The notes: generated from the letters alone by a model not told the origin. Shown: positions 26,768 to 36,000, counted from the first letter of the stretch. The stretch: 64,000 nt of DNA from Rhodococcus sp. X156 (GCF_004006015.1 NZ_CP034766.1:310001-374000); one strand, 5' to 3'. A program made the numbers and translations.

Positions 26768-27264
26768 GCACCGCGGTGCTGTCCATCGGCTCCAACCTCG
26801 GCGACCGGCTCGCTCACCTGCAGCTGGTGCTGGACGAGCTCGGCCCCGCCGTCACCGCCTGTTCCTCGGTGTACGTCACCGCTCCGTGGGGCGGGGTGGA
26901 GCAGGTGGACTTCCTCAACGCCGTGCTGCTGGTCTCCGACGCCGGCACCGACTGCTGGGGCTGGCTCCGGCGGGGCCAGCAGCTGGAGGCCCGCGCACAC
27001 CGCGAGCGGGTGCAGCACTGGGGCCCGCGCAGCCTGGACGTCGACGTGCTGGACTGCGACGGGTTGCACAGCGACGACCCCCGGCTGCTGCTGCCCCACC
27101 CACGTGCCCACGAGCGGGCCTTCGTGCTGCTGCCCTGGCTGGAGGTCGACCCTGCCGCGGTGCTCACCGGCCGTGGCCCGGTCGCCGACCTGCTGGCCGC
27201 CCTGCCCGCCGGCGAGCGCGCCGGGGTGCACCGCAGCGACGACCAGCGGCTGGTGCGAGCGTGA
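26764..27264 (+). CDS. folK: 2-amino-4-hydroxy-6-hydroxymethyldihydropteridine diphosphokinase
   Basis: A 166-residue enzyme that transfers diphosphate from ATP to hydroxymethyl-dihydropterin, the substrate of Fol[15 protein letters not shown] starts the protein, [15 protein letters not shown] carries the Mg-binding Asp pair and [16 protein letters not shown] closes the active site. It starts with GTG overlapping folB, and its stop overlaps the downstream membrane-protein gene. Confidence 0.95.
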   Translation: MSTAVLSIGSNLGDRLAHLQLVLDELGPAVTACSSVYVTAPWGGVEQVDFLNAVLLVSDAGTDCWGWLRRGQQLEARAHRERVQHWGPRSLDVDVLDCDGLHSDDPRLLLPHPRAHERAFVLLPWLEVDPAAVLTGRGPVADLLAALPAGERAGVHRSDDQRLVRA

Positions 27265-27743
27265 GGTTCACCCGCTGGCAAGACCTGTTGACCATCCTGG
27301 TGGTGGCCGCGCTGGCGAGCTGGCTGCTGGTGCGCACCAGCTACGGCTCCATCCCCCCGCTGCCCCGCTTCGCCGGGCTCACCCTGCTGGCGCTGGCCGT
27401 CGCCGAGCTGGTGCTGGCCTTTGTGCTGCGCTCGCGCATCCAGCGCCGGGGCGAGCGCCGCGACGACGCCCGGCTGCTCGACCCGCTGATGGCCGCCCGC
27501 TCGGTGGCGCTGGCCAAGGCGTCGTCCCTGGTGGGGTCGCTGATGGCCGGGCTGTGGGGCGGGCTGTTGCTCTACACCGCGCAGAACCGCGCCGTGCTCA
27601 CCGCGGCGGCCCAGGACCTGCCCGGCGCAGCCATCGGCGTGGTCAGCTCGCTGCTGCTGGTGGCCGCGGCGCTGTGGCTGGAGCAGTGCTGCCGGACGCC
27701 GCACGACGACGAGCCGGCCCGCCCCGACGACCGCGACGACTGA
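27261..27743 (+). CDS. DUF3180 membrane protein
   Basis: A 160-residue protein with four hydrophobic segments (about residues 8-24, 36-55, 87-103 and 120-140) and an acidic C-terminal tail ending DDRDD. This family is found after folK across actinobacteria (Rv3605c in M. tuberculosis), and here its GTG overlaps the folK stop by four bases. No function is known; the coupling suggests a membrane role linked to, or merely carried with, folate synthesis. Confidence 0.85.
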   Translation: MRFTRWQDLLTILVVAALASWLLVRTSYGSIPPLPRFAGLTLLALAVAELVLAFVLRSRIQRRGERRDDARLLDPLMAARSVALAKASSLVGSLMAGLWGGLLLYTAQNRAVLTAAAQDLPGAAIGVVSSLLLVAAALWLEQCCRTPHDDEPARPDDRDD

Positions 27744-27798
27744 CCGGCCCAAGCCCGCTGCCAGCCACTTCTCAAGCCCAAATCGCTTCTCCCACAGG

Positions 27799-27804
27799 TA
27801 TCGT
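27799..27804 (+). promoter_or_regulatory. -10 hexamer of leaderless DUF6779 gene
   Basis: TATCGT ends seven bases before the ATG at 27812. Confidence 0.55.
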
Positions 27805-27811
27805 CACGCGC

Positions 27812-28657
27812 ATGACGCAGCTCGCCGACCGCGCACACCCCCGTGCCGCAGCCGGCGCCCCGGCTCGCACCCCCGCCCAGCTCGCGCTGGGAGCGGCGCT
27901 CGTGCTCGCCGTGGCCGGCAGTGCGCTGCTGGTGTTCTCCAGCTCGGCCCCGCTGCTGCGGCTGGCGGTCGTGGTGCTGGCCTGGGTGGCCATGCTGTGC
28001 GGCATCGCCCTCACCCGGTACCGCCGGGAGGCGGCGCTGAGCGACGCGCGAGCAGACGAGCAGCAGAAGATCTACGAGCTGGAGCTGGCCCGCGAGCTGA
28101 ACGCCCGCCAGGAGCAGCAGCTGGTGCTGCAGCGCACCTTGCGCGCGGAGATCAGCGAGCAGGTGCGGGCGGAGGCCACCGACGAGCTGGCTGAGCTGCG
28201 CGCGGAGATCAGGGCGCTGCGCGAGACGCTCTCGGCGCTGTTCGACGGCCAGATGCTGGTGGAGCGGGTGTCGCTGCACGCGGAGTCCACCCGAGTGCTC
28301 TCCCGCGGCGACACCACACTGCTCACCACCGGACCGGCGACGCTGGAGGCCCACGGCGTCGGCATCGACGACAACGTGGTGGACGTCGAGCCCACCGAGT
28401 ACTCCGAGCCGACCGAGCCGGGGTGGTCCGCCGAGCCAGCCGCAGACCTGGACACGGCAGACCTGGACCCCGCAGACCTGGACACCGCAGACCTGGACAC
28501 CAGCGCGGAGCCTGCCACCGACGAGCCCACCACCGCGGAGCCCTCCACCGACGAGCCGGACGGGGCGCACTCGGCGGGCCGGTCGGTCACCGAGCTGATC
28601 GCGGCCTATGGCGGGTCCGTCCCCGGTGGCCGTCGCCGTCGCCGCACCGGCGACTGA
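27812..28657 (+). CDS. DUF6779-like membrane protein with coiled coil and acidic repeats
   Basis: A 281-residue protein: an Ala-rich N terminus, two TM segments (about residues 25-42 and 48-66), a charged helical stretch of about 80 residues (DEQQKIYELELARELNARQ onward) likely to form a coiled coil, then an acidic Thr/Glu/Asp-rich tail with four ADLDT/ADLDP repeats and a basic end RRRRRTGD. It matches the position of Rv3604c between the fol genes and the DUF2520/panC pair. Function is unknown; the layout suggests a membrane-anchored scaffold. The first base of the coding region closely follows a -10 hexamer. Confidence 0.78.
   Translation: MTQLADRAHPRAAAGAPARTPAQLALGAALVLAVAGSALLVFSSSAPLLRLAVVVLAWVAMLCGIALTRYRREAALSDARADEQQKIYELELARELNARQEQQLVLQRTLRAEISEQVRAEATDELAELRAEIRALRETLSALFDGQMLVERVSLHAESTRVLSRGDTTLLTTGPATLEAHGVGIDDNVVDVEPTEYSEPTEPGWSAEPAADLDTADLDPADLDTADLDTSAEPATDEPTTAEPSTDEPDGAHSAGRSVTELIAAYGGSVPGGRRRRRTGD
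28442..28501 (+). repeat. Four 15-base tandem repeats in the DUF6779 gene
   Basis: Four near-identical units of GCAGACCTGGACACC encode ADLDT, ADLDP, ADLDT, ADLDT in the acidic tail. Unit length is a multiple of three, so copy changes keep the frame. Confidence 0.75.
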
Positions 28658-28673
28658 GCACCAGCCGCCACCG

Positions 28674-29828
28674 CTACTTGTCGATGTCGCCGACCACCAC
28701 GGCGAACGAGGCCAGCGCGACCGGCAGCTGCTCCAGCGACGTCCCGGGCAGCAGGCACGACAGCGCCTGGACGTTGTTGAACGACGCGGTGCGCAGCCGC
28801 AGCCGCCAGGGAGTGCGCTCGCCGCGCGACACCAGGTGCACCCCGGCGATGCCCAGCGGCGCCTCGCCCCACACGTACACCGAGCCCTCCGGCGGGGCGA
28901 TGGTGCTGGGCAGGCGCACGTTCACCGGCCCGTCCGGCACGTCGATCAGGCACTGGCGGGCCAGCTGCACCGCCAGGGTCACCTCGTCCAGCTGGCAGGC
29001 CACCCGCGCCAGGGCGTCGCCGGTGGTGCGGGTGATGGTGCGCAGCGGGGCGAGCTGGTCGTAGCCGGGCGCGGGGTCGTCGCGGCGCAGGTCCACGTCC
29101 AGGCCGCTGGCCCGCCCCACCGGACCGCTCACGCCCAGTGCGGTGGCGTCGGCCAGGCTCAGCACCCCCGCCCCGGTGTGCCTGCCCACGAACTCCGCGT
29201 CCTCGACGGTGCACGCGCTGATGGCTGCGGCGGCGGTGGTCACCGTGTCCAGCGCGGCGGCGACGTGGTCGAACCAGGCGGCGGGCACGTCCTCGCGCAG
29301 CCCACCCACCCGGTTGGCCATGAAGTGGATGCGCCCGCCGGAGGCTTCCTCCAGCACGCGCTGCAGGGCCTCGCGCCCTGCCACCGCGGCGTCGGTGCCG
29401 GCGGTGTTGGTGACGGGTGCGGCGGGGTCGCGGGTCAGCGGGGTCAGGAAGCCCAGGTGGGCCATGGCGCGGGTGAGCTCGCACAGCAGCACACGCAGCT
29501 GCACCGCCCGCGGCGGCGGCGTCATGCCGGTCATCTGCTCCACGGCGTGCGCCACCAGCAGCTCGTTGGCGAAGGCCGCCCACCAGTCGTGTCGGTTGGC
29601 CAGCGCCATCACCTGCCGGTAGTCGCGCACCTCGTACAGCTTCTCCGCACCACGGTGCAGGTGGCCCACCAGCGGCACCGCTTCGCGCACCACCGCGTCC
29701 GGACCCACGCGCAGGCGCAACCGGTAGGCGCCGTGTGCGGCCGGGTGCAGCGGTCCGAGGTCCACCACCTGGTCCACCCCGAGGTGCTCGGTCGCGGAGC
29801 CGATGCCGACGGTGAGGGTGCGGTCCAC
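28674..29828 (-). CDS. stand-alone NuoD/NDUFS2-like protein (complex I 49-kDa subunit homologue)
   Basis: A 384-residue homologue of the complex I NuoD subunit with no other nuo gene in the window. GPLHPAAHGAYRLRLRVG (from residue 25) matches the NuoD start GPQHPAAHG, and GHLHRGAEKLYEVRDY holds Arg59, which aligns with bovine NDUFS2 Arg85. Asp81-Trp82 aligns with the Asp-Tyr of the quinone site, so the quinone-binding Tyr appears to be Trp. The start is taken as GTG 29828, with a TAGCCT hexamer 17 bases upstream, but the ribosome site is weak. It follows a MidA/NDUFAF7-type methyltransferase on the same strand. Role unknown: quinone chemistry, a hydrogenase-like assembly, or a scaffold are all possible. 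Confidence 0.8.
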   Translation of the reverse strand: MDRTLTVGIGSATEHLGVDQVVDLGPLHPAAHGAYRLRLRVGPDAVVREAVPLVGHLHRGAEKLYEVRDYRQVMALANRHDWWAAFANELLVAHAVEQMTGMTPPPRAVQLRVLLCELTRAMAHLGFLTPLTRDPAAPVTNTAGTDAAVAGREALQRVLEEASGGRIHFMANRVGGLREDVPAAWFDHVAAALDTVTTAAAAISACTVEDAEFVGRHTGAGVLSLADATALGVSGPVGRASGLDVDLRRDDPAPGYDQLAPLRTITRTTGDALARVACQLDEVTLAVQLARQCLIDVPDGPVNVRLPSTIAPPEGSVYVWGEAPLGIAGVHLVSRGERTPWRLRLRTASFNNVQALSCLLPGTSLEQLPVALASFAVVVGDIDK

Positions 29829-29848
29829 ATCCGCGATCGTGCCCCAGG

Positions 29849-30805
29849 CTAGAGCCGCAGGTCCACGTGGGTGGGGTGCAGCACCCAGCCGAAACCGCCA
29901 AGCCCGTCGGGGTCGGTGAGCTCGGCCAGCTGCCCGGCCCGCACGGCCTGCTGCAGCCACGGCTGCCCCGGCGGCGTCCCCCCGGCCAGCGTCCCCCCGG
30001 CCAGCGACCCCAGCGCCTCGGCCTGGGTGGTGGTGCTGCCGGGGGCGAGCGCGGCCACCGCGTCCAGCGCGACGTGGGCGGTGAGGTCGCAGGTGCCGTC
30101 GGGCACCGGCCGCACCTGCCGCCCCGCGCGGTAGGCCGACAGCGTCCCCGCGGCCGGGCGGGTGCCGCGCACGTGCCCGTAGTCCACCGCCAGCGCCGCC
30201 CCGGCGCGCAATCGCCGCCGCACCTGCCCCCACGCCCGCTCCCGCGGCAGGCCCACCTCGGCGCGCTCGCCGTCGGCCAGCGGCCACCAGCGCCGCAGCC
30301 AGGCCAGCTCGGGGGCGGCCACCGGTGGGCCGAGCCGCTCCTGGCCGTCGGGGGCGACCGCCAGCCGGTGCACCACCGCGCCGTGGCGCTGCACCACCGG
30401 GCAGGCCAGCGCGTCCAGCCACTCGTGCGCCACCACCAGGCCGGTGATGGTCGCGGGCAGGGTCGAGCGCCACGGCAGCGCCCACCCCGGCGGCGCCGCG
30501 CGCAGGTCCACCGCCACCGGGCGCAGCCGGCGACGCAGGTCCGGCTCGGCCAGCTCCCACACCGCGGCCAGCAGCTGCCCACCACCGGCGCCGAGATCCA
30601 CCACGTCCAGGCGGGCCGGGCGCTGCAGGGCGTGGTCGGTGCGCCGCAGCAGCTCCAGCATTGCCTCGGCCAGCACCGTGCCCACGTGCACCGAGGTCCG
30701 GAAGTGCGCCTCGGGCGGGCCGGCGGCGTGCACGAAACCGGCGGGCCCGTACAGCGCCTGCTCCCACGCCTGCTCCCAGTCGGTCCAGCGCGGGGTGGGG
30801 GGCAC
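29849..30805 (-). CDS. MidA/NDUFAF7-family SAM-dependent methyltransferase
   Basis: A 318-residue class I methyltransferase of the DUF185 (MidA/NDUFAF7) family. Family features are ALYGPAGFV, HFRTSVHVG, the SAM motif VVDLGAGGGQLLAAV, VAHEWLDALACPVV, VDYGHVRGTRP and PDGTCDLTAHVALDAV. In mitochondria NDUFAF7 symmetrically dimethylates Arg85 of NDUFS2; here the gene sits 20 bases upstream of an NDUFS2/NuoD homologue that keeps that Arg. The start is uncertain: GTG 30805 (giving VPPTPRW) is preferred, while GTG 30850 would add 15 residues. Transcription is opposite to the surrounding fol-pan genes. Confidence 0.82.
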   Translation of the reverse strand: MPPTPRWTDWEQAWEQALYGPAGFVHAAGPPEAHFRTSVHVGTVLAEAMLELLRRTDHALQRPARLDVVDLGAGGGQLLAAVWELAEPDLRRRLRPVAVDLRAAPPGWALPWRSTLPATITGLVVAHEWLDALACPVVQRHGAVVHRLAVAPDGQERLGPPVAAPELAWLRRWWPLADGERAEVGLPRERAWGQVRRRLRAGAALAVDYGHVRGTRPAAGTLSAYRAGRQVRPVPDGTCDLTAHVALDAVAALAPGSTTTQAEALGSLAGGTLAGGTPPGQPWLQQAVRAGQLAELTDPDGLGGFGWVLHPTHVDLRL

Positions 30806-30867
30806 GAGATCAACTCTGCCCCAGTGAGTCGAGTCACCTCGGGCCGCCACGACGCGGCGGGTGGGCC

Positions 30868-30873
30868 TACGCT
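30868..30873 (+). promoter_or_regulatory. Possible -10 element for the DUF2520-panC unit
   Basis: TACGCT lies 58 bases before the GTG at 30932 in the divergent gap next to the methyltransferase gene. Confidence 0.35.
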
Positions 30874-30931
30874 TTGCCCCGACGACGTCCGGTACCTGCT
30901 CAGCAGGACTGGAACGACAGAGAGGACAACG

Positions 30932-31849
30932 GTGAGTTCAGCCGAATTCACTGGTGCGCACCGCCGCGCCCAGGGTCGGCCCCGCCTCGCGGTGGGGGTC
31001 GTGTCAGCCGGCCGGGTGGGCACTGCCCTCGGTGCCGCTCTCGAGCTCTCCGGACACCGCGTCGTCGCCGCCTCCGCCATCTCCGAGCAGTCGCTGCGCC
31101 GCGCCGAGCAGCGCCTGCCCAGCGCCGAGGTCACCACGCCGGACGAGGTGGCCGCCCGCGCCGACCTGCTGGTGCTGGCCGTGCCCGACGTCGAGCTGCC
31201 TGGCCTGGTCCGCGGCCTGGCCGCCACCGGCTCGGTGCGCCCGGGCCAGATCGTGGTGCACACCGCCGGCGCCCGTGGGGTGGACGTGCTCGCCCCGCTC
31301 GCCGCACTGGGGGCGCTGCCGCTGGCCCTGCACCCCGCGATGACCTTCACCGGCCGCGACGAGGACACCGCCCGCCTGGCCAGCTGCTGCTTCGGCGTCA
31401 CCGCCGCCGACGACGCGGGCTGGACGGTGGCCGAGGCGCTGGTGCTGGAGGTGGGGGCGGAGCCGGTGCGCATCGCCGAGACCGACCGCCCGCTCTACCA
31501 CGCCGCCCTGGCCCACGGCGCCAACCACCTGGTCACCCTGGTGCGTGACGCGGTCAGCGTGCTGGAGTCCATCACCGCCGGCAACACCACCCCAGCCGAG
31601 CGCGTGCTGGCCCCGCTGCTGTCTGCCGCGCTGGACAACGCCCTGCGCCACGGCGACCGCGCGCTCACCGGCCCGGTCGCCCGCGGCGACGCCGAGGCGG
31701 TGGCCACCCACCTGGCCGTGCTGACCGACGCCGACGCCGGCGTGGGCGCGGCCTACCGTGCCCTGTCCCGGCGCACCGCCCAGCGGGCGCGCGAGGACGG
31801 CCTGATCAGCGCCACCGCGGCGCGCGCAATCCTGGAGGAGCTGGCATGA
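30932..31849 (+). CDS. Rossmann-fold DUF2520 protein (F420/NADP oxidoreductase-like)
   Basis: A 305-residue protein with an N-terminal Rossmann fold ([21 protein letters not shown], residues 22-42; [25 protein letters not shown]) and a helical C-terminal DUF2520 domain with [12 protein letters not shown] and [16 protein letters not shown]. The fold resembles 6-phosphogluconate or ketopantoate reductases. GTG 30932 follows AGAGGA by five bases. Its stop overlaps panC by four bases, as with Rv3603c in mycobacteria, so a step in pantothenate synthesis is plausible but unproven. Confidence 0.82.
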   Translation: MSSAEFTGAHRRAQGRPRLAVGVVSAGRVGTALGAALELSGHRVVAASAISEQSLRRAEQRLPSAEVTTPDEVAARADLLVLAVPDVELPGLVRGLAATGSVRPGQIVVHTAGARGVDVLAPLAALGALPLALHPAMTFTGRDEDTARLASCCFGVTAADDAGWTVAEALVLEVGAEPVRIAETDRPLYHAALAHGANHLVTLVRDAVSVLESITAGNTTPAERVLAPLLSAALDNALRHGDRALTGPVARGDAEAVATHLAVLTDADAGVGAAYRALSRRTAQRAREDGLISATAARAILEELA

Positions 31850-32730
31850 CGCTCGACCTGACGGCGACCACCGTCTACCACGACCCGGCCGAGCTCCGGC
31901 GGGTCACCCGAGCGCTGCGGGGGACCGGCCGCCAGCTGGTCCTGGTGCCCACCATGGGCGCGCTGCACGCCGGTCACCTGGAGCTGGTGCGCGAGGCCAG
32001 GTGCGTGCCCGCGGCGGTGGTGGTGGTCTCCATCTTCGTCAACCCGCTGCAGTTCGGGCCCGGCGAGGACCTCGACGCCTACCCGCGCACCCTGGACCGC
32101 GACGTGGAGCTGCTCCGCGAGGCCGGCGTCCAGCTGGTGTTCGCGCCGTCGGCCGCACAGATGTACCCGCACGGAGGCGCTCGCACCACCGTGGTGCCCG
32201 GCCCGCTGGGCGTCGAGCTCGAGGGCGTCTCGCGGCCCACCCACTTCGCCGGCATGCTCACCGTGGTCAACAAGCTGTTCAACATCGTTGGTCCCCACGT
32301 CGCCCTCTTCGGGGAGAAGGACTACCAGCAGCTCACCCTGATCCGGCAGATGGTGCGCGACCTGGACATGGACGTCCGCGTCGTCGGGGTGCCCACCATC
32401 CGCGAGCCCGACGGGCTGGCCCTGTCCTCGCGCAACGCCTACCTCACCGCCGACCAGCGGCGTGCGGCCACGGTGCTGTCGGCCGCGCTGGTGGCCGGCG
32501 CGCACGCCGCCCGAGACGGGGCGGCCCAAGCTGTTGCCACAGCACGTGCCGTGCTCGACACTGAACCGGACATATCGGTCGACTACCTGGAGGTCCGGGA
32601 CCCGCACCTCGGACCGCCGCCCGAGCACGGAGCCGGTCGGCTGCTGGTGGCAGCCCGGGTGGGCTCCACCCGCCTCATCGACAACGTCGGAGTGGCGTTG
32701 GGCAACGAACACCATGCGAACCAGCTCTGA
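31846..32730 (+). CDS. panC: pantoate-beta-alanine ligase (pantothenate synthetase)
   Basis: A 294-residue enzyme that uses ATP to join pantoate and beta-alanine. [15 protein letters not shown] contains the HIGH-like His41 and His44, FVNPLQF and the FGEKDYQQL block bind substrates, and LSSRNAYL is the KMSKS-like loop. It overlaps the DUF2520 gene and is followed after 15 bases by panD, whose product supplies beta-alanine. Confidence 0.96.
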   Translation: MTLDLTATTVYHDPAELRRVTRALRGTGRQLVLVPTMGALHAGHLELVREARCVPAAVVVVSIFVNPLQFGPGEDLDAYPRTLDRDVELLREAGVQLVFAPSAAQMYPHGGARTTVVPGPLGVELEGVSRPTHFAGMLTVVNKLFNIVGPHVALFGEKDYQQLTLIRQMVRDLDMDVRVVGVPTIREPDGLALSSRNAYLTADQRRAATVLSAALVAGAHAARDGAAQAVATARAVLDTEPDISVDYLEVRDPHLGPPPEHGAGRLLVAARVGSTRLIDNVGVALGNEHHANQL

Positions 32731-32745
32731 CCGGGAGGAAAACCC

Positions 32746-33177
32746 ATGTTCCGCACCATGCTGAAGTCCAAGATCCACCGCGCCACCGTCACCCAGGCTG
32801 ACCTGCACTACGTCGGCTCGGTCACCATCGACCAGGACCTGATGGACGCCGCCGACCTGCTCGAGGGTGAGCAGGTGGCCATCGTGGACGTCACCAACGG
32901 CGCCCGCCTGGAGACCTACGTCATCCCCGGCCCGCGAGGCAGCGGCGTGATCGGGATCAACGGTGCCGCCGCGCACCTGGTGCACCCCGGCGACCTGGTC
33001 ATCCTCATCTCCTACGGGGTGATGGACGCCGAGGAGTGCCGCACGTACCAGCCCAAGGTGGTCTTCGTGGGCAGTGACAACCAGGTCGTCGAGCTCGGTG
33101 CCGACCCGGCGCACGCCCCGGCCGGCTCCGGTCTCACCTCCGGCAGTCGACCCGCTGACGAGCTGCTGTCGGTCTAG
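32746..33177 (+). CDS. panD: aspartate 1-decarboxylase
   Basis: A 143-residue pyruvoyl enzyme making beta-alanine from aspartate. The proenzyme cleaves itself between Gly24 and Ser25 (HYVGSVTID), and the new N-terminal Ser becomes the pyruvoyl group. [28 protein letters not shown] and LISYGVM are family blocks. GGGAGGAA precedes the ATG. The C-terminal 15 residues are a variable Gly/Ser tail. Confidence 0.96.
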   Translation: MFRTMLKSKIHRATVTQADLHYVGSVTIDQDLMDAADLLEGEQVAIVDVTNGARLETYVIPGPRGSGVIGINGAAAHLVHPGDLVILISYGVMDAEECRTYQPKVVFVGSDNQVVELGADPAHAPAGSGLTSGSRPADELLSV

Positions 33178-33181
33178 CCCG

Positions 33182-33982
33182 GTGCTGCTCACCGTCGACA
33201 TCGGCAACACCAACGTCGCGCTCGGGCTCTTCGAGGGGACCGGCGCCGAGGCCGTCCTGGTGCACAACTGGCGGATGCGCACCGACGCCCGGATGACCGC
33301 TGACGAGATGGCGCTGATCATGCGCGGGCTCATCGGCAGGTACCTGCCGGAGATCACCGGGGTGGCTGGGCTGTCCACGGTGCCGTCCCTGCTGCGCGAG
33401 CTGCGCAGCATGCTCGAGCGCTACTGGGCCGGCATCCCCCAGGTCATCGTGCAGCCGGGGGTGCGCACCGGGGTGCCGCTGCTGGTGGACAACCCCAAGG
33501 AGGTGGGTGCCGACCGGGTGGTCAACACCCTGGCCGCGCACCACCTGTTCGGCACCGCCTGCGTCGTGGTCGACTTCGGCACCTCCACCAACATCGACGT
33601 GGTCTCCGCCCGCGGGGAGTTCCTCGGCGGGGCGCTGGCCCCGGGCATCGAGGTCTCCATGGACGCCCTCACCAACCGCGCCGCGGCGCTGCGCAAGGTG
33701 GAGCTGGTCCGGCCCCGCTCGGTGATCGGCAAGAACACCGTCGAGTGCCTGCAGTCCGGCGTGGTCTACGGCTTCGCCGGACAGGTCGACGGACTGGTCG
33801 GGCGGATCATCGCCGAGCTCGGCACGGCTGGACCGCCGGTGACGGTGCTGGCCACCGGGGGCCTGGCGCCGCTGATGGTCACCGAGTGCCGCACCATCAC
33901 CCACCACGAGGCGTTCCTGACGCTGACCGGCCTGCGGCTGGTCTACGAGCGCAACCTGGACCGCATCTCCGCTCGGGTCTGA
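33182..33982 (+). CDS. coaX: type III pantothenate kinase
   Basis: A 266-residue ASKHA-fold kinase that phosphorylates pantothenate, the first step toward CoA. DIGNTN at residues 6-11 is the phosphate motif, GADRVVNTLAA and DFGTSTNIDVV bind substrate, and ATGGLAPL lies near the C terminus. GTG 33182 starts five bases after the panD stop with no strong ribosome site, implying coupling. panC-panD-coaX form a compact pantothenate/CoA unit. Confidence 0.95.
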   Translation: MLLTVDIGNTNVALGLFEGTGAEAVLVHNWRMRTDARMTADEMALIMRGLIGRYLPEITGVAGLSTVPSLLRELRSMLERYWAGIPQVIVQPGVRTGVPLLVDNPKEVGADRVVNTLAAHHLFGTACVVVDFGTSTNIDVVSARGEFLGGALAPGIEVSMDALTNRAAALRKVELVRPRSVIGKNTVECLQSGVVYGFAGQVDGLVGRIIAELGTAGPPVTVLATGGLAPLMVTECRTITHHEAFLTLTGLRLVYERNLDRISARV

Positions 33983-34029
33983 GCACCGTGCCTGACCCGC
34001 GCACACCGCCGACCGGGAGGGCCACCACC

Positions 34030-34413
34030 ATGACCATCGACGAGCTGCTGGAGCAGGCCCGCGCCCGGCTGGACCGACTCAGCGCGGAGCAGCTGCCCGC
34101 GGCCGTGCGCGCGGGAGCGGTGGTGGTGGACATCCGCCCCGCCGCCCAGCGCGCCGAGGAGGGCGAGCTGCCCGGCGCCCTGGTGATCGAGCGCAACGTG
34201 CTGGAGTGGCGCTGTGACCCCGCCAGCGACGCCCGGCTGCCGGAGGCTGTCGACCACGACGTCGCCTGGGTGGTGATGTGCTCGCAGGGCTACACCTCCA
34301 GCCTGGCCGCCGCCGCCCTGCAGCAGCTGGGACTGCACCGGGCCACCGACCTCGTCGGCGGCTACCAGCAGCTGCAGGCCGCGGGGCTGGTGAACGTGCT
34401 CACCGACCGCTGA
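34030..34413 (+). CDS. rhodanese-like domain protein
   Basis: A 127-residue single rhodanese domain. VVVDIRPAAQRAEEGELPGA is the entry block and WVVMCSQGYTSSLAAAAL contains the active-site loop with the Cys that could carry a persulfide. GGGAGG lies nine bases before the ATG. It lies between coaX and lysS on the same strand. Sulfurtransfer activity is inferred from the intact loop; the acceptor is unknown. Confidence 0.88.
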   Translation: MTIDELLEQARARLDRLSAEQLPAAVRAGAVVVDIRPAAQRAEEGELPGALVIERNVLEWRCDPASDARLPEAVDHDVAWVVMCSQGYTSSLAAAALQQLGLHRATDLVGGYQQLQAAGLVNVLTDR

Positions 34414-34467
34414 CGTCGCTCGCGGTGCCCGGGGTGCGTGTGGTGCAGGACGCTGACGCACCGTAGC

Positions 34468-34473
34468 TAGGCT
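34468..34473 (+). promoter_or_regulatory. -10 hexamer of leaderless lysS
   Basis: TAGGCT ends eight bases before the lysS GTG at 34482. Confidence 0.55.
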
Positions 34474-34481
34474 GGGGACCC

Positions 34482-35987
34482 GTGACCGACGCCGCGCAGC
34501 CGCATTCCTCTGACGACCTTCCCGAGCAGATGCGGATCCGGCAGGGCAAACGGGAACGGATGCTCGCCGAGGGCCTCGACCCCTACCCGGTCGCGGTGCC
34601 CCGCACGCACACCCTCGCCGAGGTCCGCGCCGCCCACCAGGGCCTCGAGCCGGACACCGCCACCGGCGAGCAGGTCGGGGTCGCCGGCCGGGTGATGTTC
34701 ATCCGCAACACCGGAAAGCTCTGCTTCGCCACCCTGCAGGAGGGCGACGGAACCCAGCTGCAGGCGATGCTCAGCCTGGCCGGCGTCGGTGAGGAGTCCC
34801 TCGCCGCCTGGAAGGCCGACGTCGACCTCGGCGACCACGTCTTCGTGCACGGCGAGGTGATCACCTCCCGCCGCGGTGAGCTCAGCGTGATGGCCGACGA
34901 GTGGCGGATGGCGGCCAAGAGCCTGCGGCCGCTGCCCGTGGCGCACAAGGAGCTGAGCGAGGAGACCCGCATCCGCCAGCGCTACGTGGACCTGATCGTG
35001 CGCCCGGCCGCGCGCGACATGGTCCGCCACCGCAGCACCGTGGTGCGCGAGCTGCGCCGCTCCCTGGAGCTGCGCGGCTTCCTGGAGGTGGAGACCCCCA
35101 TGCTGCAGACCCTGCACGGGGGCGCGGCCGCACGCCCGTTCGTCACCCACTCCAACGCCCTGGACCTGGACCTCTACCTGCGCATCGCCCCGGAGCTGTT
35201 CCTCAAGCGGTGCGTGGTCGGGGGCATCGACAAGGTGTTCGAGATCAACCGGAACTTCCGCAACGAGGGTGTGGACTCCTCGCACTCCCCGGAGTTCGCG
35301 ATGCTGGAGACCTACGAGGCCTACGGCACCTACGACGACTCCGCCCGAATGACCCGCGAGCTGGTGCAGGAAGTGGCGCAGGCTGCGTTCGGCACCCAGG
35401 TGGTCACTCTCGCCGACGGCACGGAGTACGACCTCAGTGGTGAGTGGACCACGCTGGAGATGTATCCCTCCCTCTCCGCCGCGATCGGCGAGGAAGTGAC
35501 GCCGGCCACCAGCGTGGAGCAGCTGCGTGCATTGGCCGAGCGGGTGGAGATGCCGGTCGATCCGGCCCACGGGCACGGCAAGCTGGTCGAGGAGCTGTGG
35601 GAGCACCTGGTCGGCGACGACCTCGTCGCACCCACCTTCGTGCGCGACTTCCCTGTGGAGACTTCACCTTTGACTCGGCAGCACCGCACAATTGACGGTG
35701 TTGTCGAGAAATGGGATCTGTATGTGCGCGGTTTCGAGCTCGCCACCGGATATTCCGAGCTGGTTGATCCAGTGGTGCAGCGAGAGCGCTTTGTGCAGCA
35801 GATGCGCCTGGCTGCAGCAGGTGATGACGAGGCCATGCGGCTGGACGAGGACTTCCTTACCGCCATGGAGTATGCGATGCCGCCCACAACGGGAACCGGA
35901 ATGGGTGTCGACCGGTTGCTGATGGCGCTTACTGGGCGCGGGATCCGGGACACGATCCTGTTTCCGCTGGTTCGACCCGGCGGCTGA
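34482..35987 (+). CDS. lysS: lysyl-tRNA synthetase, class II
   Basis: A 501-residue class IIb synthetase: an N-terminal OB-fold anticodon domain ([21 protein letters not shown]), motif 2 [20 protein letters not shown] and motif 3 [13 protein letters not shown]. It charges tRNA-Lys with lysine. It starts with GTG just after a -10 hexamer, so the mRNA is probably leaderless. From about base 35640 to the stop, codons become clearly less GC-biased (act, tca, att, aaa, tat, gtt, gat, cca), unlike the first two thirds; lsr2 continues this trend. Confidence 0.96.
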   Translation: MTDAAQPHSSDDLPEQMRIRQGKRERMLAEGLDPYPVAVPRTHTLAEVRAAHQGLEPDTATGEQVGVAGRVMFIRNTGKLCFATLQEGDGTQLQAMLSLAGVGEESLAAWKADVDLGDHVFVHGEVITSRRGELSVMADEWRMAAKSLRPLPVAHKELSEETRIRQRYVDLIVRPAARDMVRHRSTVVRELRRSLELRGFLEVETPMLQTLHGGAAARPFVTHSNALDLDLYLRIAPELFLKRCVVGGIDKVFEINRNFRNEGVDSSHSPEFAMLETYEAYGTYDDSARMTRELVQEVAQAAFGTQVVTLADGTEYDLSGEWTTLEMYPSLSAAIGEEVTPATSVEQLRALAERVEMPVDPAHGHGKLVEELWEHLVGDDLVAPTFVRDFPVETSPLTRQHRTIDGVVEKWDLYVRGFELATGYSELVDPVVQRERFVQQMRLAAAGDDEAMRLDEDFLTAMEYAMPPTTGTGMGVDRLLMALTGRGIRDTILFPLVRPGG

Positions 35988-35994
35988 ATTGCGC

Positions 35995-36000
35995 TACTCT
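35995..36000 (+). promoter_or_regulatory. -10 element for lsr2
   Basis: TACTCT lies eight bases after the lysS stop and 40 bases before the lsr2 ATG, leaving a leader of about 33 bases with AAAGGAAG as ribosome site. Confidence 0.4.
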
